DNA of 64,000 bases from contig NZ_QBJD02000006.1 in NCBI RefSeq assembly GCF_003057745.1, positions 208,126 through 272,125 on the forward strand, in the 5' to 3' direction. The notes below the pieces were generated by a model. The model ran no database searches and was not told where the DNA came from. It saw nothing but the letters and a program-made list of their open reading frames with translations. Positions 57,907 to 64,000 of the stretch are shown one piece after another. This DNA is from Enterobacter sp. RIT418 (GTDB lineage: Bacteria; Pseudomonadota; Gammaproteobacteria; Enterobacterales; Enterobacteriaceae). The position numbers and the translations under genes were made by a program. Each line of letters opens with the position of its first letter. The first letter of the stretch is position 1.

Positions 57907-58800
57907 TTAGCGTTTTTCCGCCATTAGCTGCTCCGCCAGGGCCTTCAGCTCTGGCAAAAATTTTCCGTCCACGGGAGCAAACGGCTTGCGGCACAGTGGC
58001 ACGGAAACCACGTCCATATAGTGCAGCACCGTTTTCAGACCGCGGAAAACGCCCGCCTGGATGAGAAGATCGATGACCTTGTTGCACTCGCTCTGTAAAC
58101 GCTGCGCGGTAGCGCTATCCCCTTCCCGCACCGCCCTGGCGATCGCCTGGTAGCGCCAGCCCATGATATTGTACGTGCTGCCGATCCCACCGTCCGCGCC
58201 CGCAAGCAGGCCAGAAGCAAAGATCTCATCGTAACCGTTGTAGAGCACCAGATCCGGATGCGCGCGGCGGATCTGCTCCATCTGGAAGAGATCGCCGGAG
58301 GTTTGCTTCAGCGCCCCGACGCCCGGCAGCGTGACCAGAGTATTGATGTGATCCAGCGTCAGCTTAACCCCGCTCAGCGCCGGAATGTTATAGACCACCA
58401 TCGGTAAACCATCAGCAGAATCAATGATTGCACGGTAGTGGTCGCAATGTTCTTCAAAGCTGAAGGGGTAGTAAAGCGGCGTGACGGCAGACACGGCATC
58501 GAAGCCGTAACGGGCGGCGGAGGTAGCCAGCCGCTGGCTTTCCGCCGTACTGACGCAGCCGACGTGGGCGATCAGGGTAATTTTTCCCTGCGCCTCTTCC
58601 GCCACGATTTCCATAACCTGTTCACGCTCGGAAAGGCTTTGTACAAAGGCCTCGCCCGTCGAGCCTCCCACGTACAGGCCATCAACACCCTGCGCAACAT
58701 TGAACTGAACAAGCCGGCGCAGGCTCTCTTTATCAAGCGCCTGCTGTGAATTGAACGGTGTCAGGAGCGCGGCCATTACGCCGCGTAATTGCGTTGCCAT
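57907..58800 (-). CDS. nanA: N-acetylneuraminate lyase
   Basis: NanA cleaves sialic acid to N-acetylmannosamine and pyruvate. The ATG at 58800 ([16 protein letters not shown]) gives 297 residues, as in E. coli. This class I aldolase has the carboxylate-binding GGSTGEAF, the proton-relay Tyr137 in VVYNIPAL and the Schiff-base Lys165 in GALKQTSGD (E. coli numbering). It is preceded by a three-repeat NanR operator and a CRP-like site. Confidence 0.98.
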   Translation of the reverse strand: MATQLRGVMAALLTPFNSQQALDKESLRRLVQFNVAQGVDGLYVGGSTGEAFVQSLSEREQVMEIVAEEAQGKITLIAHVGCVSTAESQRLATSAARYGFDAVSAVTPLYYPFSFEEHCDHYRAIIDSADGLPMVVYNIPALSGVKLTLDHINTLVTLPGVGALKQTSGDLFQMEQIRRAHPDLVLYNGYDEIFASGLLAGADGGIGSTYNIMGWRYQAIARAVREGDSATAQRLQSECNKVIDLLIQAGVFRGLKTVLHYMDVVSVPLCRKPFAPVDGKFLPELKALAEQLMAEKR

Positions 58801-58835
58801 AGTTACCTCAATCGGTCGCATGTTTGTAATAACGA

Positions 58836-58858
58836 TATACCTTTATACCTGTTATACC
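58836..58858 (-). promoter_or_regulatory. NanR operator upstream of nanA
   Basis: Three tandem GGTATA repeats on the minus strand (58858-58853, 58849-58844, 58841-58836), spaced 9 and 8 bp, match the known NanR binding site at the E. coli nan promoter. NanR binds these repeats and releases them on N-acetylneuraminate. It lies 36 bp upstream of the nanA ATG. Confidence 0.92.
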
Positions 58859-58896
58859 AGACTAATTAAGCAGCAGTGGAATACAGAACGCCTATA

Positions 58897-58914
58897 TTGC
58901 GATCTGCTTCACTA
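58897..58914 (-). promoter_or_regulatory. CRP-like site upstream of nanA
   Basis: TAGTGA-N6-TCGCAA on the minus strand is two mismatches from the CRP consensus and lies about 40 bp above the NanR operator, the place of the CRP site in the E. coli nan promoter. Confidence 0.6.
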
Positions 58915-58925
58915 AAGGATCGTGA

Positions 58926-59705
58926 CTATTGGGTTTTAGAGCTCTGGCCGAAGGCGTGCCAGGTGGCGAATACGCTGTTGAGATGGGTTTGCAGTGCCCG
59001 ATCGGCTTCATCCGGATCGCGGCGGCGGATCGCATCGACGATCGCAATATGCTGCCGGTAGCTCGCTTCGTTATGCTGATAGAGCTCCGCGTCCGGAACG
59101 GTAGGACGCGCAGCGATGAGCCAGTCGAGCAGCGCCACATGGACCGCGTTAAAGATGGGATTCCCGGGGATCTCCGCCAGCACGCGGTGAAAATCAACAT
59201 CGGATCGAATAAACAGCGCATTGTCGTCGAGGGACCGGCTGTTGATCTCCAGCGCCTTTGTCAGCTGCGCGATCTGATCGTCAGTGGCGTACTCTGCGGC
59301 GTAGCGAACGAGGCTGGATTCAAAGAACAGGCGGAGCTGCTCAAAATGGGCGATACCGCCGGGCTGGGTCAGAAAATCCTTCGCCATCCCTGATAGCTCG
59401 CTGATGATAGTATCAGCGGAAGGCATGGTGACGCGGGCGCGCTCGCCGTTATTGATCTGCACCAGGCCTTTGCGCTTGAGAGCCGCCAGCGCTTCACGCA
59501 CCGAGGGGCGGCCCACGTTGAAAAATTCCATCAGTTCACGCTCGGAGGGCAGCTGCTCTCCCTGCGCAAATTCCTTTCGGCGGATCATCTGCTCCAGCTC
59601 TTCTTCCACCATTTCGGACAGTTTTTTGCGCGCCAGCGGTCGACGACGAAGGCTGCGTCCTGGAATGTCTTCAGAGTTTTCAGCTTTAAGATCAGTCGGT
59701 TTCAT
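58926..59705 (-). CDS. nanR: GntR-family repressor NanR
   Basis: NanR represses sialic-acid genes until N-acetylneuraminate binds. The 259-residue protein has the FadR-type winged helix ([32 protein letters not shown], about residues 50-85) and a C-terminal all-helical FCD effector domain with metal-binding histidines ([21 protein letters not shown]). The extreme N-terminus differs from E. coli. It sits upstream of nanA on the same strand. Confidence 0.96.
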   Translation of the reverse strand: MKPTDLKAENSEDIPGRSLRRRPLARKKLSEMVEEELEQMIRRKEFAQGEQLPSERELMEFFNVGRPSVREALAALKRKGLVQINNGERARVTMPSADTIISELSGMAKDFLTQPGGIAHFEQLRLFFESSLVRYAAEYATDDQIAQLTKALEINSRSLDDNALFIRSDVDFHRVLAEIPGNPIFNAVHVALLDWLIAARPTVPDAELYQHNEASYRQHIAIVDAIRRRDPDEADRALQTHLNSVFATWHAFGQSSKTQ

Positions 59706-59770
59706 TGCAGTCCGGTGCTATTGAAGGAAAACAGTTCATCATAACACAGGAAATTAAAGGGAGGGGAAAT

Positions 59771-59801
59771 GGCCTTATGGTGCACGGCGCTCCATAAGGC
59801 C
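59771..59801 (-). terminator. Stem-loop after the second fimbrial cluster
   Basis: A perfect 10-bp stem (GGCCTTATGG / CCATAAGGCC) with an 11-nt loop lies just after the last gene of the cluster and before nanR. Only a mixed T/C tract follows, so it is a moderate terminator candidate. Confidence 0.55.
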
Positions 59802-59807
59802 AGGACA

Positions 59808-60374
59808 TCAGTGAGTCAAAATTTTCCAGCTGAGATCGCTTTCCAGCTGCGTGACGTCCGCCGTGTTCCTGAATGCGTTATCCCTCAGCACCGGGAAGAC
59901 CGTTACCCTAAAGCTCATCTGCTGCGCTGTCGGGACTTTGTTGTTTTCCACGGCAACAACGGTTTCGTTATTTTTAAGATATAACGATGACGCGGTTTCG
60001 CCCTCAGGCGTTAAGTTAACCTGGTCAAGGGTTTTACCGACGTTGTAATTTTTGCCGTCAATGATCATATTGTCGACTTTGACCGCAACGCCGCCCTTTT
60101 CACCGAACATAAAACGGCCTTTTTCCCCCGCCGCCCCCTGAAGAAGTACGCCAATCTGCTGCTGTTCAGGGCAGAAGACATTCACGTTAACTTCACGCTC
60201 CGGCATTTTGTGCCAGTTCTGCTGGGTGGTGACAATGTTGTCTCGCTGAAGCTGATGGTAATCCACCACGGTTTGCGACAGCGTGATCTGGCAGTCACCG
60301 GCAAAAGCTACAGCAGGTAAACAGAGCGCCAGCAGCCCGGCGAGGGTCATTTTTCGCTGAATGTTCATCGACAT
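59808..60374 (-). CDS. Secreted fimbrial subunit of the YhcD-like cluster
   Basis: This is a 188-residue protein with a signal peptide ending VAFA-GDCQ. It has two cysteines (GDCQITL and VNVFCPEQ) that could form the pilin disulfide, and beta-rich sequence, but no strong pilin C-terminal motif (it ends DLSWKILTH). I do not recognise a specific family. Its start overlaps the usher end by 10 nt, so it belongs to the cluster and is a candidate tip subunit. An internal ATG two codons on is an equal start choice. Confidence 0.75.
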   Translation of the reverse strand: MSMNIQRKMTLAGLLALCLPAVAFAGDCQITLSQTVVDYHQLQRDNIVTTQQNWHKMPEREVNVNVFCPEQQQIGVLLQGAAGEKGRFMFGEKGGVAVKVDNMIIDGKNYNVGKTLDQVNLTPEGETASSLYLKNNETVVAVENNKVPTAQQMSFRVTVFPVLRDNAFRNTADVTQLESDLSWKILTH

Positions 60375-62791
60375 ACTCCATTCACTTCTTCGTAGAATGC
60401 GTTTTCATCTCGCTTATCGCTGAGGGTGAAATCGATCTGACACAGTTGTTTGTTGTTGTCATCCATTGCATACAGCTTATCAAGCTGATCGGCGTCGCTC
60501 AGGAAGATGTGCCCATCGTCCACGCTGGTTACAATGTAATTTCCTTTACCATCAACAATCGAAAGGCCTTTTGCCAATGGCTTACCATCAGGATGCTTCA
60601 CGCGCAGCATAACGCGGCGGCTGTTGAGCACTTTAAAGGTCACTTCACTGACGGACGCATGCGCCGCGGCAACATACTTAGTACCGTTTGCGAGGGACAT
60701 ACTCTGAGGCAGCTTATTCGCATTGATTTCCAGGCGTGAGTTGCGCCATTCGCTTAAGCCCGGCACAACGGCCTGCCCCCAGCGGTCCGTCCAGACGGTT
60801 CCCTGTGGGGTGGATATCTCGACGCCGCTCTTAGGCTCGCTGAGTTTAGCGATAGCAAAGGTGTCTTTGATCGCATAAGGCGAGAAGGTCACGCCATCCT
60901 TGTGCATCGCGATACCGCCCGACAGCGTCGCATTGTAGTTACGCTGGTGATCGCTGCTGGTGCCGCCACCGATCCCAAGCTGGGTATAGTGGAGGTTAGA
61001 CGTGATATTGCCGTTAAAATTGTTTTCTTTAGACTCTTCATCCCGGTCAGCTGAGACGTAGTAATAGGTGTTATCACCAATCGCTCCGTTATTCGCAACG
61101 CCGTAACTGGTGCTGTCACCCTGCTTACGCATATAGGTGCTCAGGCTTTGAGACCCGCCGAGAGGAATGCTCAGGTTGACGTAGAGCAGATCGTCATCCT
61201 GCTCATCGTCATCATCATTGTTTCCTACCTCACTCTGCCAGTTCACCGTGACGGTTGCGTATTTGAACGTTTTCCCCCAGCTAAGCAGCAGGTAGCGCGA
61301 ATCAGGCCCGTCACCCGCGCTCTGGTCGTAGTTGAAACCGGCGCTGAATGTCCCCGCAATCCCAGATGAGAAGCTAATATTGCCTGCGTAGGAGTTATCG
61401 TTAGGTTCAAAATCATCGTCCATCGCGTCAGCGAGTTCACGGTAGTCTTTGCTAAAGTGCGTTGCAGAGGCTGATAACCCTACGTTTTCGCCCAGCGCAT
61501 AGTCGCTTGATAACTCCGTTTTCAAACCCTTGTAGCTCTCGCCAAAGTTCGATTTGCTGGTGGCTGCCGTTGCCGATACGCCCCAGCGGTCAGTGAGCAT
61601 AAAGTCAGCTCTGCCCCCTACGGCCTGGTAATCTTCCGCAGCCACGCCGGATGCGAGAAGGTTCATCCACGGCATGATGCGCCAGCCGTCGGAAACGTTC
61701 ACGACCATCGGATCGTCGTAATCACTGTCGATGTCACGCACCTGGCCTGCGGAGAACGTCAGGCCCTGTGGGCGCGCCAGGTTCTTCGATCGCAGGGAGG
61801 CGGCCGGCACAATAAAGTGGCTGCTAGAGCCATCTGTCTCAACCACGGTGACGTCAAGATCGACGTTGTTACGCACCATCGGCACGTCGTCAAGCGTGAA
61901 GGGACCTGCCGGCACTAACGTACTGAAGATGAGCTGACCGTTCTGACGCACCTCGACACGAGCCTGCGGGGAACGCGCGATGCCCGTTACCGTCACGCCG
62001 GAATTATCTTTTTGCAAACCAGGCGTTGGCATCAGTTGAACACCCGTAATCGGTACGCCGTTCAGGACATCCGACATGGCGTTAACTTCACCGACCTGCA
62101 ACGTCAACCGCTGTGGGACAAACACATGCTCGGCATAGGTATAGATACTGTCCGCATTCCTTTCTCCGTTATCATCCGTCAGGATATATCGGCTGCGCAG
62201 CGACCAGTCCATAGCATTGAAGCCCGCTTCGAGGTTCGCCTGTGAATAGCGGCTATTATCAGAACCTTCATACTCATTACGGGTGCTAAACAGCGAATAG
62301 TTAAGCAGACCAGCGGTACCGCCATGCTGGAAGTTTTTGATGTCTGCCGTCAGGCTGTTAATAGCTTCCTGTGGAAGATAGAGCTCAACAGCTTCCTGGT
62401 TTGGCAGTGAGTTCACCACGGCCTGCGCATAATCGCTGTGAATATCGTGGCACGTCTCGCTGGCTTTCAGAGGAACAGGAATGAGGCCAGCAAACTCCAG
62501 GAAGTCATTATCAATACACAGTACGCCGTCTTCGTTGAAGCGCACTGCCGCAGTTCCACGATCCTGACCATTGACCTTAACCTGCACGGAGTGCGTTCCC
62601 GGAAGGAAGCGCGGCGCTTCGGCAAAGTAATGGTTAAGATCCATGCTTAAACCACGGGACTGAATGATGCCTGTATCAAACGTCACTTCCCTCGCCTGGA
62701 GGGAAGTGGAGTTCAGTAACACCAGAGGTAACGTGCCGCAAAGGATCGCGCGGACACAAAGTGCAAGGCGGCTTTTTTTACACACCGTCAT
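60365..62791 (-). CDS. Outer-membrane usher, YhcD-like
   Basis: The 808-residue usher has a signal peptide (to about residue 33), an N-terminal domain (LSMDLNHYFAEAPRFLPGTH), the TGIARSPQARVEVRQNG segment of the plug region, the barrel, and a C-terminal domain ending with a Cys pair (QLCQIDF, EVNGVC). From memory it resembles E. coli YhcD (shared TYNGTMSGGIA-like and FSPYAIKDTFAIAK-like segments), the usher of the gltF-yhcADEF cluster beside gltD. It is shorter than the first usher and not its duplicate. The chaperone ends 8 nt upstream. Confidence 0.93.
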   Translation of the reverse strand: MTVCKKSRLALCVRAILCGTLPLVLLNSTSLQAREVTFDTGIIQSRGLSMDLNHYFAEAPRFLPGTHSVQVKVNGQDRGTAAVRFNEDGVLCIDNDFLEFAGLIPVPLKASETCHDIHSDYAQAVVNSLPNQEAVELYLPQEAINSLTADIKNFQHGGTAGLLNYSLFSTRNEYEGSDNSRYSQANLEAGFNAMDWSLRSRYILTDDNGERNADSIYTYAEHVFVPQRLTLQVGEVNAMSDVLNGVPITGVQLMPTPGLQKDNSGVTVTGIARSPQARVEVRQNGQLIFSTLVPAGPFTLDDVPMVRNNVDLDVTVVETDGSSSHFIVPAASLRSKNLARPQGLTFSAGQVRDIDSDYDDPMVVNVSDGWRIMPWMNLLASGVAAEDYQAVGGRADFMLTDRWGVSATAATSKSNFGESYKGLKTELSSDYALGENVGLSASATHFSKDYRELADAMDDDFEPNDNSYAGNISFSSGIAGTFSAGFNYDQSAGDGPDSRYLLLSWGKTFKYATVTVNWQSEVGNNDDDDEQDDDLLYVNLSIPLGGSQSLSTYMRKQGDSTSYGVANNGAIGDNTYYYVSADRDEESKENNFNGNITSNLHYTQLGIGGGTSSDHQRNYNATLSGGIAMHKDGVTFSPYAIKDTFAIAKLSEPKSGVEISTPQGTVWTDRWGQAVVPGLSEWRNSRLEINANKLPQSMSLANGTKYVAAAHASVSEVTFKVLNSRRVMLRVKHPDGKPLAKGLSIVDGKGNYIVTSVDDGHIFLSDADQLDKLYAMDDNNKQLCQIDFTLSDKRDENAFYEEVNGVCR

Positions 62792-62799
62792 TTCCCTAT

Positions 62800-63504
62800 T
62801 TATTTATTTAAATCCGTTGTAAAACTTGGTACTTCAACCCCATAGCGGCTAGCCGGGAAGAATTGCACTTTGTTGTCGCTATTTGCCGATTTATCTAACG
62901 TGGCAGTGAGCGTTTCACCAGGCAGGATGTAGGTTTTAGAAAGCTTACCAACCGCGCCCGATGGCTTGGTCACCATTTTTTGCGCCAGACGAACAACGTA
63001 TTTACTCGGGTTATTAACCTTTAATGAAGTGCCGTTAACACTCCATTTCAACTCTTTCCAGGCATCGGTGACCACTTCCAGGGACTTAGGCCGGATGAGC
63101 ACAGGAAGATCCTGACGCAGGTTAATACCAATTTTGACCTTGTTGTCACTACTCTTCGGCGGAATACCTTCGAAGGTCACGCGCTTATAGTGTTCAACGC
63201 TCAGAGGCTCTTTTGTCTGCAATATGAAACGCAGCTGCTGAGTTTGACCCGGTTCCAGACGAACAACAGGCTGAGTGACAATTACTTTCACCCCCTTGTC
63301 ATTCGGAAGATCCACAACGTTGGTGTAAAGAAGTGAAGGAAAACTATCGGTATTTTTAACGTTAATGGTTCCACTGTGCGTTGCTTCATCAATAACGAGC
63401 AGACTGGTCTCAGGGACCATACCGCCAGCATGCGCAGTAAATTGCACTGAGAATAACGCAGCAGTAATAAATGTTTTCAATAATACATTTTTAAAGCATG
63501 ACAT
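62800..63504 (-). CDS. Periplasmic fimbrial chaperone, YhcA-like
   Basis: This 234-residue PapD-family chaperone has a signal peptide ending TAHA-GGMVP, the subunit-binding edge region (RFILQTKEPLSVEHYKRVTF) and the second domain with KVNNPSKYVVRLAQ. The ATG at 63504 has an AAGGA site upstream. It precedes the YhcD-like usher, as yhcA precedes yhcD in E. coli, and follows a decayed GltF-like pilin gene. Confidence 0.92.
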   Translation of the reverse strand: MSCFKNVLLKTFITAALFSVQFTAHAGGMVPETSLLVIDEATHSGTINVKNTDSFPSLLYTNVVDLPNDKGVKVIVTQPVVRLEPGQTQQLRFILQTKEPLSVEHYKRVTFEGIPPKSSDNKVKIGINLRQDLPVLIRPKSLEVVTDAWKELKWSVNGTSLKVNNPSKYVVRLAQKMVTKPSGAVGKLSKTYILPGETLTATLDKSANSDNKVQFFPASRYGVEVPSFTTDLNK

Positions 63505-63677
63505 ATGAGTAAATCCTTAGAAGCCTATTACATTACATTCCATGTTCATCGTGCTGTTAAAAAAGGAATAAACACGTTATGCATTTATCCCCTGGATTTA
63601 TTTAACTCACGTTACTTTGAAAAAGATTGCTGGTACTTCAGACTGAGGCTCTTCTCACCTTTCAACTTTACGACCGA

Positions 63678-63900
63678 TTAACAGTCTTTCAACAGATCAC
63701 GCTTTATGACCCAACGGCTAACGGTTATAACTGATAAAGTAGCTGAATTATTTGTACCGTATGTCACCCTGCCACGCTGCTTGGTTCTGGGGTGAATGCT
63801 GCGTTATTCAATAGACATTCGACTTTCAGCGCTGCGGTGTCTGCAGCAACGGCGAAAGTAACACAGAGAGGCAAAGCCGTGGCAAGTAAACCTTTTTCAC
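63678..63900 (-). pseudogene. Decayed DUF1120 (GltF-like) pilin gene remnant
   Basis: An AAGGA site precedes GTGAAAAAG, but this frame soon stops. In another frame the DNA reads LLATALPLCVTFAVAADTA, a clear pilin signal peptide, then LKVECLLNNAAFTPEPSS; a +1 shift restores VTYGTNNSATLSV, and a further shift gives PLGHKA. These pieces line up in order with the DUF1120 family (signal, LKVxGTLTNAxCTP, VDYGT, LSATxTNxLGHK), which includes E. coli GltF. Several indels and stops are needed and the C-terminal two thirds are missing. It sits directly upstream of the YhcA-like chaperone, as gltF does in E. coli. The family match is from memory. Confidence 0.6.
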
Positions 63901-64000
63901 GTGTTAATCCTTAACATATGCGAAAATTTTGTTGGCGGAAATGCACCACATTTATGTGACGCCCTTTACCACCAGCACTCATAATATTGCTTTAATAAAT
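63901..64000. other. Upstream region of the second fimbrial cluster
   Basis: The last 100 bp are AT-rich and hold no recognisable gene. On the minus strand they would be the promoter and leader for the decayed pilin and the chaperone-usher genes. No clear -35/-10 pair was found. Confidence 0.4.

Overview
The window is a stretch of enterobacterial chromosome. It is GC-rich, and its gene content and order closely follow the E. coli folP-ftsH ... arcB-gltBD-nan region. Protein lengths match E. coli but residues differ throughout, and a PmrA/PmrB-like pair sits between dacB and obgE. This suggests Enterobacter or a close relative (Lelliottia, Leclercia). That placement, and all comparisons with E. 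coli gene order and proteins, are from memory and not from a search.

Layout. 1-26400 is core: folP (partial)-ftsH-rlmE on the minus strand; yhbY; greA with a GraL-like leader; dacB followed by a two-component pair; obgE-yhbE-rpmA-rplU; ispB; sfsB; murA-ibaG; the mlaFEDCB lipid-transport operon; yrbG-kdsD-kdsC-lptC-lptA-lptB-rpoN-hpf-ptsN-rapZ-npr; mtgA-elbB. Together these cover envelope biogenesis (KDO synthesis, LPS export, outer-membrane lipid asymmetry, peptidoglycan), the nitrogen PTS and sigma-54. 26509-28956 holds the sRNA ArcZ, tail to tail with arcB.

28957-41560 is a block that lies elsewhere in E. coli (lptG-lptF-pepA-holC-valS-yjgM, then ahr-dihydroxyacetone kinase-yjgR). Here it is wedged between arcB and yhcC, which are neighbours in E. 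coli. Relative to E. coli its two halves are swapped with orientations kept, as expected if a circle had been opened at the lptG/yjgR junction. The end of YhcC appears to have been rewritten at the right-hand joint. The kinase gene has lost its ATG start (ATA in its place).

42465-49040 is yhcC and gltBD with a 590-bp regulatory region that includes a candidate leader ORF. 49087-55584 is a complete chaperone-usher operon on the minus strand (pilin, usher, chaperone, three minor subunits, tip adhesin), organised like MR/P or Stf fimbriae and driven from a 785-bp AT-rich region. 56370-59705 is a short sialic-acid locus, nanR-nanA-nanT, with a textbook NanR operator but no nanE, nanK or yhcH in the window. 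59808-63900 is a second chaperone-usher cluster whose usher resembles E. coli YhcD. Its upstream pilin is a frameshifted remnant of a GltF-like (DUF1120) gene, so the cluster is probably incapacitated.

No tRNA, rRNA, CRISPR, IS element or prophage was seen. The accessory interest lies in the fimbrial clusters, the permuted block, and the small start-site and leader anomalies.
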